A DNA stretch of 64,000 nucleotides, from the NCBI RefSeq assembly GCF_901827155.1, contig NZ_LR594659.1, forward strand, positions 1,674,001-1,738,000. Direction: 5' to 3'. A program made the translations under genes and the position numbers. This stretch comes from Variovorax sp. PBL-H6 (lineage in GTDB: Bacteria; Pseudomonadota; Gammaproteobacteria; Burkholderiales; Burkholderiaceae_C). How positions within the stretch are numbered: the first letter of the stretch is position 1; each line of letters starts with the position of its first letter. Below, in pieces: positions 51,090 through 64,000 of this stretch. The notes under the pieces were generated by a model. It saw only the letters and a program-made list of their open reading frames with translations, made no database searches and had not been told where the DNA came from.

Positions 51090-51431
51090 TCACCTGTGGG
51101 ATGCGGGCGCTTCGAGCTGCCCCGGTGCCTGGTAGGCGGCCGGCTCGTCGGGCCGGGTCGCGTAGTCCACGCCGCTCAAGGCGGCCAGCAGCAGCAAGGT
51201 GCAAAGCGCGGTGGCTGCGACGATGCGCACCGTCACGCCGGCGCTCGCCAGGCCCATGAACAGCAGCACCACGATCGCCGACTTGAGCAGCGCGATCGCA
51301 AGCGCCGCGATGGGGTTGCCGACGCCCAGCGACAGGTATGCACTGCCGAGACTGGCGAACATGAGCGCCAGGAGCGCCAGCCATGCCAGCAGCAGCTTGA
51401 GTGCATGCCGCCTGAATTGCGTGTCGTTCAT
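51090..51431 (-). CDS. cytochrome c oxidase subunit IV
   Basis: The 113-residue protein has three transmembrane helices (about residues 13-33, 42-62 and 68-88) and the short bacterial subunit IV pattern (GNPIAALAIALLKSAIVVLL then FMGL). It is a structural subunit of the caa3 oxidase in the inner membrane. ATG 51431 overlaps the subunit III stop. It is the last gene of the respiratory operon. Confidence 0.85.
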   Translation of the reverse strand: MNDTQFRRHALKLLLAWLALLALMFASLGSAYLSLGVGNPIAALAIALLKSAIVVLLFMGLASAGVTVRIVAATALCTLLLLAALSGVDYATRPDEPAAYQAPGQLEAPASHR

Positions 51432-52071
51432 GAGTGCCGCTCCACCAGATAGAGAATCGGGTACAAGAAAATCCACACCACGTCGACGAAGTGCCAGTAC
51501 AGCGCCATCGCGTCCACGTGGCGGGCTGCGGCCCACGGCCGACCTCGTGCGCTGCCCCAGGCCAATGCGGCGATGCCCGCGATGCCGATGACCAGGTGAA
51601 CCGCATGCAGGCCGGTGGTGAGGAAATACAGCATGAAGAACAGCTGGGCGCCGGCCACTTGCAGGTGGAAGCGCGCACCGGGAAACAGCCCCTCCTGCCC
51701 TTCGTGGCGGTACTCGATGCCCTTGATCAGCAGGAAGGCCGCGCCGAGGCCGGCGGTGGCCCAGAGCAGGCGCGCCGTCAAGCGCCGGTGCGCCTGGTTG
51801 TCGGCGCAGGCGACGGCCAGCGCGACTGCCGCGCTGCTGGTCAGCAGCAGGCCGGTGTTGAGGGTTCCGAGCAGCACGTCGGTGTGGCGACTGGCGGCGC
51901 CGAAGCCTTGCGGCCAGTGCGTGCGGCCGTACAGGTACGCGACGAACAGCACGCCGAAGAACAGCAGTTCGGTCGCAAGAAAAACCCACATGCCCAGCAC
52001 GCCGATCTCGCGTGGCGGTGCCGCTTCCCGCTCTGCTTCGTGCGGGTGTTGTGCGGGCCAGGCACCGATGC

Positions 52072-52075
<4 letters not shown>
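51428..52075 (-). CDS. ctaE: cytochrome c oxidase subunit III
   Basis: The 215-residue, five-helix subunit III is of the short (caa3/quinol oxidase) type: [35 protein letters not shown], and [20 protein letters not shown] with the conserved histidines, ending [20 protein letters not shown]. It stabilises the catalytic core in the membrane. Four-base overlaps on both sides show tight coupling with subunits I and IV. Confidence 0.94.
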
Positions 52076-53660
<1,585 letters not shown>

Positions 53661-53664
<4 letters not shown>

Positions 53665-54614
53665 GGCACGTCTGCCGACCGCAGGAACGCGATCAGCGCC
53701 TGGATATCTTCTTCGCTCACCTGGCCGGCGAACGAGGGCATCACGGGGGCGAAGCCCGCGACCACGTCCTTCCTGGGCAGCAGGATGGAATCGCGCACAT
53801 AGTTCTCGTCGGCCGTCAGGCTGCGGCCATCCTGCAGGTGCACGGTGCGCCCGAGCAGGCCGCGCAGCGACGGGGCGTGCACGGTGGAGCCCGCTGCGTG
53901 GCAGCCGCTGCAACCCAGTTCGCGAAAACGCGCGAAGCCATACTGCGCGAGGCTGGGTTCCTCGGTCCCGCTGCCCAGCCATTGCGCGTAGTCGGCCGGC
54001 TGCATCACCACGATGCGGCCTGTCATCTGCGAATGCTCGGAGCCGCAGTACTCGGCGCAGAACAGGTGGAATTCGCCCAGCTGCGTTGCCGTGAACCAGA
54101 GGCCGGTATAGCGTCCGGGCACGACATCCTGCTTGAGGCGAAAGGCCGGGACATAGAAGCTGTGGATCGCGTCCTGCGAGGTCATGAGAAGCCGCACCGG
54201 CTGGCCCAGCGGCACATGCAGCTCGTTGATCTCGCGGCGGCCGTTGCGGTGCTGCAGCTTCCACATCCATTGCTTGGCGACCACGTAGACGGGCAAGGCA
54301 TCGGCCGGCGTGCGATACAGGCGCGAGAAGTCGTGCGCGGCCCAGGTGAACAGGGCGAGGAACAACAGCAGCGGGACGAGGGTCCAGGCCAGCTCCAGGC
54401 CGCGCCGTCCCCCCACCGTGCCGCGAACGACGTCGGCGCCGTGCCGATAGCGCACCGCGAAGACGAGGATCGCGATGCACACGCCCGCAGCGATCACGCC
54501 GCAGAGGATCAGCATCGCCGTGAACAGCAGGTCGGTGCGCTCGGCAACGGTCGAAGCACTTTGCGCGAGCAGGCGGAAGTTGGAGGCCAGGCGTGCGTCG
54601 GTGTCGCCGTTCAT
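53661..54614 (-). CDS. ctaC: caa3-type cytochrome c oxidase subunit II (with cytochrome c domain)
   Basis: The 317-residue protein has two transmembrane helices, a periplasmic cupredoxin with the binuclear CuA site [12 protein letters not shown] and a C-terminal cytochrome c domain with the heme motif CSGCH and a distal Met in APVMPSF. The fused cytochrome defines the caa3 type and lets the oxidase accept electrons directly from the Alternative Complex III. It has no obvious lipobox. The start overlaps the SCO stop. Confidence 0.95.
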
Positions 54615-55423
54615 TGCCGTGTCTCCGTTCTGCGCCGGCGCCAGCACCAGGCGGCCAGTGCGGCCACCATCAGCAGGCCCAGCACGCGCGTCGCATTCAT
54701 CACGGCGGTGCTGTGCGCGCCCACGCGGGGATCGAAGTGGGCGCACAGCAAGGCGATGCCTTGGCTGAGGATGCCGATGCGTTCGCCTTTCGCTTCGGCC
54801 AGCGCCACGCGCAGCTCGGCAGCGTCGAACTGCATGCCCGTCAAGTAGCGCGAGATCTTGCCCCGCGTCGTGGCGACCATCACCGCCGCAGGATGCGCAA
54901 AGCGGGCATCCGTGCCCGGTGTTTGCGTGTAGCCGAAACCGATGTCGCGCGCCAGGCGCTGCAATCGAGCGGGTGTCGCCACGAGCAAGTGCAGGTCCAG
55001 CGTGCCGGCCGGCGTGGGCGCGTCCATCAGGAACTCGGCATACGCGATGTCCTGTTCTCGCCGCTGCCGCGCCGTTTCCGGCGTGTCTTCCGGATCGATG
55101 CTGACGCCCACGATCCGCCAGCCATGCCGTGAAAGGCCGCTGTCGCGCAATCCCTCCAGCAGGCGGTGCATCAGCAACCCGCACAGCTGCGGACAACGGT
55201 AGTAGCCCAGCACCAGCAGCACCGGGCGGCCGTCCTCGAAATAGTCGCCCAGCCGCACCGGCCTGCCCTGCTCGTCCCACAGGTCCATCTGCAACGGCAG
55301 CTGGGCACCGGGCTTCTGCTCCAGGGCCGCGGCCGGTGGCGCAGGAATGGCCAGCGGTTGCGCCGAGGCGGCGAACCACGCCATGGCCATCAGGGCGGCG
55401 CAGAGCAGTCGCGGCGGCCTCAT
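54611..55423 (-). CDS. SCO1/SenC-family copper chaperone
   Basis: The 270-residue exported protein has a signal peptide (to about residue 21), the thioredoxin-like core with copper-binding YYRCPQLCG (Cys77, Cys81), [11 protein letters not shown] and the conserved His in [11 protein letters not shown]. It also has a C-terminal transmembrane helix (residues ~245-262) that many SCO proteins lack. It inserts copper into the CuA site of subunit II encoded next. Overlaps join it to both neighbours. Confidence 0.93.
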   Translation of the reverse strand: MRPPRLLCAALMAMAWFAASAQPLAIPAPPAAALEQKPGAQLPLQMDLWDEQGRPVRLGDYFEDGRPVLLVLGYYRCPQLCGLLMHRLLEGLRDSGLSRHGWRIVGVSIDPEDTPETARQRREQDIAYAEFLMDAPTPAGTLDLHLLVATPARLQRLARDIGFGYTQTPGTDARFAHPAAVMVATTRGKISRYLTGMQFDAAELRVALAEAKGERIGILSQGIALLCAHFDPRVGAHSTAVMNATRVLGLLMVAALAAWCWRRRRTETRQ

Positions 55424-55773
55424 CGCTGCTCCCGCGTTTCGCTGGGCATGGGCTGGGGGGCCGGGTCCGCCAGGATGTCGATGGCACTGTCGATCGGGAT
55501 GCGCACGATGCCGCGTGACGCATCGACCCAGCCGCTGGTTTCCAGCAGTTTGCGTTTCTCGGCACGGTATCGGGCCAGGTCCAGTTGCGGCGCGCTCTGC
55601 AGCGTGGCCCCGCCGATCGACACGTCATAGCTCAGCCGGGCCCGTTCGGCATCGAACGGCAGGTCCCAGTGGCGCAGCAGCAGGAACACCGCGGCGACGA
55701 CGGCGAGAACCGTCAGCGCGATGGCGGCGCCGGTCCAGGCGATCGGGCGGGCGCTGACTTCAGGGGCCGGCAT
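55420..55773 (-). CDS. small membrane-anchored protein of the ACIII-caa3 operon
   Basis: The 117-residue protein has one N-terminal transmembrane helix (ALTVLAVVAAVFLLL, ~18-33) and a periplasmic part with two weakly similar segments, DVSIGGATLQSAPQLDLARY and the TSGWVDASRGIVRIPIDSAI stretch. This resembles small proteins encoded beside actF and SCO in other ACIII clusters. It may be an extra subunit or assembly factor, but no named family can be assigned. It overlaps actF by 14 bases and SCO by four. Confidence 0.65.
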   Translation of the reverse strand: MPAPEVSARPIAWTGAAIALTVLAVVAAVFLLLRHWDLPFDAERARLSYDVSIGGATLQSAPQLDLARYRAEKRKLLETSGWVDASRGIVRIPIDSAIDILADPAPQPMPSETREQR

Positions 55774-56848
55774 GCTCCATCCTTGGTGAGTCGGCTTCGG
55801 GAGCGCCGCGGCGCAAGCGTTCCGGCATGCCCGCGAACAGCAGCAGGCTCATGCCCGCGAACGCGAGGGGTGCCAGCCACCAGCCGTGCAGGCTGTGGGC
55901 ATCGACCGAAGGCAGCACGGTCCACGCTGCATCGAGCGCCGAAGCGGCGAGCATCAACGCGGCAACGCCGGCCAGCCGCCGCGGCCGGTCCTTGATGGAA
56001 CGGAACAGCAGCACCAGGAACGGCAGCACCAGTTGCAGCAGCACGAGCGCCACGGCAACGCAGACCCAGCCGGTCTGCAGTCTCGGCACATACCAGGCGA
56101 TCTCCCGCGGCAGGTTCTCGGCCCAGATGATGAGGAACTGCATGAAGGCCACATAGGCCCAGGTCATGACCCACATCAGCAGCAGATTGCCCAGGTCGCG
56201 CCAGAGCGGGACGCCGGCCGCGGCACGCGATGGCCATCGACCGGGCGCGCCCAGTGCCGTCAGCAGCACCGCCAGGGCGGCACCGGACAACGCCTGCGCG
56301 GTCAACGCAATCAATCCGAATGCCGTGCTGTACCAGCGCGGCTGCAGCGACATCAGCAGATCCACCGCTGCGAGCGAAGTCACCAGTGCATAGGCCACCA
56401 GGGCGGCGGCCGCACGACCCTTGCTCGCCAGCGAGCCCGCACGCGCCAAACACCACCACACCAGCGCGTAGACGACGAGCCGAGCCAGAAAGAAAGGCGC
56501 CGAGAGCCAGGCCTTCAGGAATGCCGGCCTCGAGATTTCATCGAGCCAGGCACCCCGGGGATCGGCCGCCCAGGGATAGAGCACGGCCAGGCCGGCGGCC
56601 ACCGGCACCAGCCCCAGCAGCAGCCAAGGCATGCGCCGGGCCAGCAGCACTGCGGCGGCGCGAATCGGATGGCCCCATGCGCCCCCGGTCAAGGCATGCA
56701 TCCAGGCATTGATGAAACAGCCCAGCACCAGTCCGAGACACCACCACCAGGCCGCCAGCCAGGACGCAAGGAACATCCGCGGCTCGATCCAGAGGCCGGC
56801 CAGCGACAGCGCCAGCAGGACCGCGCCGGCCATCTCGAGCCGGCTCAT
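55760..56848 (-). CDS. actF: Alternative Complex III subunit ActF
   Basis: The 362-residue integral membrane protein has about ten helices and resembles the quinol-binding-like ActF subunit: FINAWMHALTGGAWGHPIRA, YPWAADPRGAWLDEI, LLMWVMTWAYVAFMQFLIIWAENLPREIAWY. It shares ancestry with ActC/PsrC-type proteins and may contribute to quinol oxidation or proton movement. ATG 56848 overlaps the actE stop. Confidence 0.9.
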   Translation of the reverse strand: MSRLEMAGAVLLALSLAGLWIEPRMFLASWLAAWWWCLGLVLGCFINAWMHALTGGAWGHPIRAAAVLLARRMPWLLLGLVPVAAGLAVLYPWAADPRGAWLDEISRPAFLKAWLSAPFFLARLVVYALVWWCLARAGSLASKGRAAAALVAYALVTSLAAVDLLMSLQPRWYSTAFGLIALTAQALSGAALAVLLTALGAPGRWPSRAAAGVPLWRDLGNLLLMWVMTWAYVAFMQFLIIWAENLPREIAWYVPRLQTGWVCVAVALVLLQLVLPFLVLLFRSIKDRPRRLAGVAALMLAASALDAAWTVLPSVDAHSLHGWWLAPLAFAGMSLLLFAGMPERLRRGAPEADSPRMEHAGP

Positions 56849-57483
56849 CGCGCTGCTCCTGCCGAACCCGAAGCGGGGACCGCCGGCGAGGCCGGCAGGC
56901 TCTCGCGCAAGGCGGGCGGCAACGCGGAGAGCTGCACATGCTGGCTCAGTTGCAGCGCGCGGATATACGCCACGATCGCCCAGCGGTCCTCGGGAGTGAT
57001 GCGGTCCGCATACGAGTACATGATGCCGTGCCCGTGCGTCATCACATCGAAGAAATGGCGGTCCGGCGCTTCCCGAAGACGCTGCTGATGGTACGTGGGC
57101 GGGCGCGGGAAGCCGCGCCGCACCACCGGCCCGTCGCCGTCTCCGACCGGGCTATGACAAGGCATGCAGAAGATCTCGTAGCGCTCCCGCCCGTGCAACA
57201 GCAGCGCGCGGGTGATGGGCGCAGGGGAGCCGGCGGCATCGGCGGCCTGCCATTGCGCGGGCACTTCGCGGCCGCGGCGGCCGCTGCTGGTCGCAGCCAG
57301 CTGGCCGGCCGCCGCTGGCACGCTGCCGGGCGCCGGAGGCCGCGCGGCCTTGCCGTCCGGAAAGAGCGAACTGCCTTCGCCAGGGTCATAGCGCGGCTGC
57401 TGGTACATGCCGCGCATCTGGCGCTCGCAGCCGGCCACGCCGCCCAGCAGAACGGCCGCCAGTGCCAGCGCGAAGCACTTCAT
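56845..57483 (-). CDS. actE: Alternative Complex III monoheme cytochrome c ActE
   Basis: The 212-residue lipoprotein has signal sequence LALAAVLLGGVAGC (lipobox VAGC, Cys19). A mono-heme cytochrome c domain follows with CMPCH and a distal methionine in the GHGIMYSYADRI segment. It carries electrons from the complex toward the oxidase. A YEIFCMPCHSPVGDGDGPVV stretch is diagnostic of ActE. ATG 57483 overlaps the actD stop; the longer open frame upstream is not used. Confidence 0.92.
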   Translation of the reverse strand: MKCFALALAAVLLGGVAGCERQMRGMYQQPRYDPGEGSSLFPDGKAARPPAPGSVPAAAGQLAATSSGRRGREVPAQWQAADAAGSPAPITRALLLHGRERYEIFCMPCHSPVGDGDGPVVRRGFPRPPTYHQQRLREAPDRHFFDVMTHGHGIMYSYADRITPEDRWAIVAYIRALQLSQHVQLSALPPALRESLPASPAVPASGSAGAAR

Positions 57484-58016
57484 CCTGGCACCTCCACCCG
57501 CCGCAGCGGCTTCAGCGAATCGAGCAGCTCGGCCGCCTCCTGCGCGTCGAACACGGCCTCGTCCCTGCGCAGCAACAGGAAGAAGCGGTTGCGCGAGGCC
57601 AGGTCGAAATCGGGTGCGGCGAACACCGGATGCCGCAGCCGCGGCAGGCCGCTGCCCAGCAGCATCGCCAGCACCGCGGCCAGCGCGCCGCCGAGCACCG
57701 CCAGCTCGAACGCGACCGGGACGAACATGGGCCAACTGTGCAAGGGCCGCCCGCCTATGTTCAGCGGGTAGTCGATCACTGCCGAATACCATTGCATGAA
57801 ATAGCCCGCTGCTGCGCCGGCCAGTGCGCCGATGAAGGTGAAGAAGGGCACGCGGCTGCGCTCGAAGCCCAGGGCTTCGGCCAGGCCGTCGATCGGAAAC
57901 GGCGAATACGCCTCGGCATGGCGGTAGCCCGCTTCGCGCGCGCGCCGGGCGGCGGCGAGCAGCTCGTCGGCGGTGGCGAATTCGGCCATCAGTCCCCAGG
58001 GCACGGCTTCGCTCAC
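57480..58016 (-). CDS. actD: Alternative Complex III subunit ActD
   Basis: The 178-residue protein has two transmembrane helices and the family signature AEAYSPFPIDGLAEALG, then FTFIGALAGAAAGYFMQWYS and the DYPLNIGGRPLHSWPMFVPV loop. GTG 58016 is chosen because AAAGGAG precedes it and it overlaps the actC stop (GTGA); ATG 57989 is an alternative. It is a structural subunit at the membrane beside ActC. Confidence 0.9.
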   Translation of the reverse strand: MSEAVPWGLMAEFATADELLAAARRAREAGYRHAEAYSPFPIDGLAEALGFERSRVPFFTFIGALAGAAAGYFMQWYSAVIDYPLNIGGRPLHSWPMFVPVAFELAVLGGALAAVLAMLLGSGLPRLRHPVFAAPDFDLASRNRFFLLLRRDEAVFDAQEAAELLDSLKPLRRVEVPG

Positions 58017-59406
58017 GTCCCGGCTCCTTTCGAAGCCTCGTTCGCGCTCTCGCGCGCCAGCAGGCGCATCTCGGAAATCGAGATCGCAGGCAGCAGCCGG
58101 ATGAACACCAGGAACAGCCAGGCGAAGGTGCTGATCGAGCCGAGCAGGAACACCCAGTCCCAGAACGTCGGCACGAACAGGCCCCAGGAAGAGGGGAGGA
58201 AGTCCTGGTGCAGGCTTTGCACGACGATCAGCACGCGCTCCATCCACATGCCTGCATTGATCACCAGGCTCAGGCCGAACAGCAACAGCGCATGCCGCCG
58301 CGCCCGTCGCCACCACAGGATCTGCGGCGCCAGCACATTGCAGGCGAGCATGGCCCAGTACACCGGGGCGTAGGCACCGGTCCAGCGGTCGATGGTCATC
58401 GCAATCTCGTATTCGTCGCCGCTGTAGAACGCGATGAAGGTTTCGCTGGCATAGCCGTATGCCAAGAGCGCCCCGGTAGCCAGCAGCACCTTGGCGGCGT
58501 GGTCCAGATGCACGTCGGTGATGAAATCGTGCAGGCCGAAGGCGCGGCGCAGCGGGATCGCCAGCGTGAGCACCATGGCGAAGCCGGAGAACAGTGCACC
58601 CGCCACGAAGTAGGGCGGGAAGATGGTGGAGTGATAGCCGGGCGTGTTGCCGATGGCGAAATCCAGCGACACCACCGAGTGCACCGACACCACGAGCGGC
58701 GTCGCCAGGCCGGCCAGCAGCAGGTAGGCGGTCTGGTGCCGCGCCCAGTGCCGTGCCTCGCCGCGCCAGCCGAGAGCGAGCAGCCCGAACGTGAGCTGCT
58801 TGAAGCGGCTGTGGGCGCGGTCGCGCAGCGTGGCCAGGTCCGGGATCAACCCCAGGTACCAGAACAGGAAGGACACCGCCAGGTAGGTCGCGATCGCGAA
58901 GAAGTCCCAGACCAGCGGGCTGCGCCATTGCGGCCACAGGTTCATGCGGTCGGGATAGGGGGTGATCCAGTAGAAGAACCACGGCCGGCCGAGGTGCAGG
59001 ATGGGAAACAGCCCGGCCATGCCCGCGGCGAACAGCGTCATCGCCTCGGCAAAGCGGTTGATCGAAGTGCGCCAGCGCTGGCGCAACAGCAGCAGCACGG
59101 CCGAGATGAAGGTTCCGGCGTGGCCGATGCCGATCCACCACACGCAATTGGCGATGGCGAAGCCCCAGGCCACCGGGATGTTGACGCCCCAGATGCCCAC
59201 GCCTTCGGTGAACAGGTAGGCCATGGCCGCCAGGAAGGCGACCGTGCCGGCCAACGTGCCGAAGAACCCGAGCAGCCAGGGCCAGCGCACCGGCCGCGTC
59301 AGCACCAGGTCGGCGATCTTGTCGCCGATGCTGGCGTAGCCCCAGCCGGCGCCCAGCACCCCGATGTCGCGCGACACGGGCGGCTGCGTGCGAAGGGCAG
59401 GGGGCG

Positions 59407-59410
<4 letters not shown>
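58013..59410 (-). CDS. actC: Alternative Complex III subunit ActC (NrfD/PsrC-like)
   Basis: The 465-residue membrane protein has about ten helices in an NrfD-type fold: WWIGIGHAGTFISAVLLLLR, FYWITPYPDRMNLWPQW, VSVHSVVSLDFAIGNTPGYH and FIAFYSGDEYE. It is the likely site of menaquinol or ubiquinol oxidation, passing electrons to the Fe-S subunit ActB. ATG 59410 overlaps the actB stop. Confidence 0.95.
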
Positions 59411-62225
<2,815 letters not shown>

Positions 62226-62229
<4 letters not shown>

Positions 62230-62879
62230 CGGTGGCAGGTCGAGCAGTCGGTCATGCGCCGCCGGTCTTCCAGCTGCATCATGCGGGCCAGGGTTGTCGC
62301 GTCTTCGCCGTCCAGGCGCGGCGCGCTCATGTCGAACACCTGCTCGCGCGGGCGCAAGTGCGGCGCCGGATCGCGATGGCAGGCCACGCACCACTGCATC
62401 TGCAACGGCTGGGCCCGCCAGGTCAGCGGCATCTGGTCGACCCGGCCATGGCATTCGACGCAGCCGACCCCCTTGGCCAGGTGAACGCTGTGATCGAAGT
62501 AGACGAAGTCCGGCAGGTCGTGCACGCGGCGCCAGGCGATCGGTGTTCCGGTGCGCGCGCTTTCACGCAGTGGCTCCAGCACCGCGGCCTGCGTGTACAA
62601 CTGCGAATGGCACGTCAGGCAGATCTGCGTGGACGGCAAGCCGGCATGACGGCCGGTCTCCACAGCGGTGTGGCAGTAGCGGCAGTCGATGCCGTCGTCG
62701 CCGACGTGGTGCTTGTGGCTGAAAGGAATGGGCTGGGCCACCGGTTCGCCCAGTTGCTGGTAGGCGCTCTCGCGCCAGATCCCGAGACCCACCAGCGCCG
62801 GGACCAGCATGAACAGCGCGAGGATGACCAGCAGGATGGCCAGTTCGCCGCGCCGGCTGAAGACCTGCTTCGGCCTCAT
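62226..62879 (-). CDS. actA: Alternative Complex III pentaheme cytochrome c ActA
   Basis: The 217-residue protein has one N-terminal membrane anchor (LAILLVILALFMLVPALVGL) and five CxxCH heme motifs (CRYCH, CLTCH, CVECH, CVACH, CSTCH) in a periplasmic domain rich in His ligands (FSHKHHV, FDHSVHL). It accepts electrons from ActB and hands them to ActE. It is the first act gene; its start overlaps the stop of the cation diffusion facilitator gene by four bases. Confidence 0.95.
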
Positions 62880-63775
62880 GCGCTGCGTCCCTCGATATAG
62901 ATGCGGCGGATCTTCGGGAAGCGTTCCCCGATGCTCTTTTCGATGCGCTCTATCGCCGATGCGGTATCGCTCGCCGGCGTTTCGGGTTCGAACACCACAT
63001 CCAGCGTCATCAGCACTTCGTCGGCGCCGATGTACATCGAGCGCACCGGCCCCGTGTCGCGGACGCCGGCTTCCTCGCGCACGATTGCGCGTATCGCGGC
63101 GGCGGTCTCCGGCGCGACGCCTTCGCCGACCAGGAGCCCGCGGGACTCGCTGATCAGCAGCACCGCCACGCCGGCCAGCAGCAGGCCGATCAGGACCGAC
63201 GCGGCGCCGTCCAGCGCCGGCATTTGCAGGTGGTGACTGAGGAAGATGCCGGCCGCCGCGATGGCCAGGCCGGCCAGCGCGGCCGAGTCTTCCGCGAGCA
63301 CCGTGTAGTTGGCCGGGTCCTTGCTGGCATGCAGCGCCTTCCAGAACGGCGTGTCGCCGCGCTGCCGCGAGAACTGGCGCCAGGCAATGGTGAAGCTGAT
63401 GCCTTCGAACACGGCGGCGCAGCCGAGCACGACGTAGTTCCAGAAAGGGTCCTGCAGCGCAGTCGGCTCGCGCATGTGCAGGATGCCCTCGTACATCGAC
63501 ACGCCACCCCCCAGCCCGAAGATCAGCACCGCGACGATCAAGCTCCAGAAGTAGAGCTCCTTGCCGTACCCGAACGGATGTTGCGCCGTGGCCGCGCGTT
63601 GGCTGCGGCTCAGGCCGACCAGCAACAAGCCGCCATTGCCGGAGTCCACCAGCGAGTGGACGCCTTCGGACACCATGGCTGAGCTGCCCGTGAAGGCTGC
63701 GACCGTGAACTTGGTCGCCGCGATGGCGACGTTGGCGGCGATCGCGCCGTAGACGGCGATCCTGGATTCGGCCAT
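62876..63775 (-). CDS. cation diffusion facilitator family transporter
   Basis: The 299-residue protein has six helices. The metal-site residues are in VSEGVHSLVDSGNGG (helix II, H-x-x-x-D pattern) and LAEDSAALAGLAIA (helix V, D-x-x-x-A/D-like). The cytoplasmic domain (RSMYIGADEVLMTLDVVFEP) is of CDF type. It exports Zn, Fe or Mn in exchange for protons. It heads the ACIII-caa3 operon by a four-base overlap with actA, an unusual link that suggests metal homeostasis coupled to respiratory-chain assembly. Confidence 0.9.
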   Translation of the reverse strand: MAESRIAVYGAIAANVAIAATKFTVAAFTGSSAMVSEGVHSLVDSGNGGLLLVGLSRSQRAATAQHPFGYGKELYFWSLIVAVLIFGLGGGVSMYEGILHMREPTALQDPFWNYVVLGCAAVFEGISFTIAWRQFSRQRGDTPFWKALHASKDPANYTVLAEDSAALAGLAIAAAGIFLSHHLQMPALDGAASVLIGLLLAGVAVLLISESRGLLVGEGVAPETAAAIRAIVREEAGVRDTGPVRSMYIGADEVLMTLDVVFEPETPASDTASAIERIEKSIGERFPKIRRIYIEGRSA

Positions 63776-63779
63776 GGTT

Positions 63780-64000
63780 TCAATCGCTGCTCGCGGTCCG
63801 GGCCGCGCTGAGCGCCAGCGCCGCCGTGATGGTCAGCAGCAAACTCGAATCGGCCGCCTGGCTTCCGTCATGGCCGACGTCGCTGCCGATGGCGTTCGTG
63901 CCTGCCTCGAAGCCGGGCAGACAACACCAGTCGATCGAGCCGAAGCGCGAAACCAGCGCCAGAGTGCGGCCATCGCCAATGGCGGCGTACTCTTCGATGG
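63780..64000 (-). pseudogene. GH15 glucoamylase-like N-terminus, truncated (runs off right edge)
   Basis: Reading leftward from the window edge, the frame begins [20 protein letters not shown] and [13 protein letters not shown], the N-terminal pattern of GH15 glucoamylase/trehalase-like proteins (I-x-DY-x-IGD-x-x-TAALV-x-x-x-GSIDW). After about 35 residues the similarity ends, and the frame stops at 63780 after an unrelated hydrophobic stretch ([14 protein letters not shown]). GH15 proteins are about 600 residues, so this is a truncated relic whose start lies outside the window. It ends four bases before the CDF gene. Confidence 0.6.

Overview
The window is high-GC DNA with the gene content of a soil or plant-associated betaproteobacterium of the order Burkholderiales, most likely a Comamonadaceae member of Variovorax type. 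This rests on three Bug/TctC-type periplasmic solute receptors, a complete Alternative Complex III plus caa3 oxidase operon, CoA-based catabolic operons with ATGA-type overlaps, and a short degenerate intergenic repeat built around a TGGCCG core. No rRNA, tRNA, CRISPR array or complete insertion sequence was recognised.

Region 1 (1-15056) is an accessory, partly decayed zone. It opens with a tyrosine recombinase that has lost an internal segment. A 123-bp piece of that recombinase's 3' end recurs inverted at 11110-11232. Between the two copies lie small genes in both orientations (nucleotidyltransferase, three-PAS histidine kinase, ABC ATPase, lipoprotein methyltransferase, SWIB protein, two GNAT acetyltransferases, YidD-like protein, cupin and small membrane proteins), many separated by the repeat. 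Next come relics of potassium-transport genes (a kdpD-kdpE chimera and a kup 3' fragment), an intact kup, and a fragment of an acyl-CoA synthetase.

Region 2 (15057-25735) is a divergent carboxylic-acid catabolic cluster. Leftward run a short-chain dehydrogenase, a CoA-transferase and a thiolase. Rightward run a solute receptor, a dienoyl-CoA-reductase-like SDR, an unusual 997-residue fusion of an AMP-forming acyl-CoA ligase with an NDP-forming acyl-CoA synthetase alpha module, a second thiolase and a TetR regulator. A palindrome in the divergent promoter is a candidate operator.

Region 3 (25736-35135) is mixed: fragments of a fumarylacetoacetate-hydrolase-like gene and of a membrane protein, a SHOCT protein, a serine hydrolase, an MFS transporter, a secreted concanavalin-like protein, a GMC oxidoreductase fused to a DUF1080 domain, a DMT transporter with a histidine-rich tail, and a GYD protein.

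Region 4 (35136-49159) starts with a GntR/UTRA regulator divergent from a lyase, an aconitase-family LeuC/LeuD-like pair, two Bug receptors and a Sua5/YciO-like protein. The lyase plus hydratase pair recalls the dimethylmalate lyase and dimethylmaleate hydratase step of nicotinate fermentation, but the substrate is unknown. A complete branched-chain amino acid type ABC importer (livK-like, H, M, G, F) follows, then a convergent 787-residue protein of unknown function.

Region 5 (49160-64000) has a few small hypothetical genes, then a leftward run of overlapping genes: cation diffusion facilitator, actA-actF, a small membrane protein, SCO, and cytochrome c oxidase subunits II, I, III and IV. 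This encodes quinol:cytochrome c oxidoreduction by Alternative Complex III and a caa3 terminal oxidase of the A2 type. The right edge cuts a leftward ORF that begins like a GH15 glucoamylase but is truncated.
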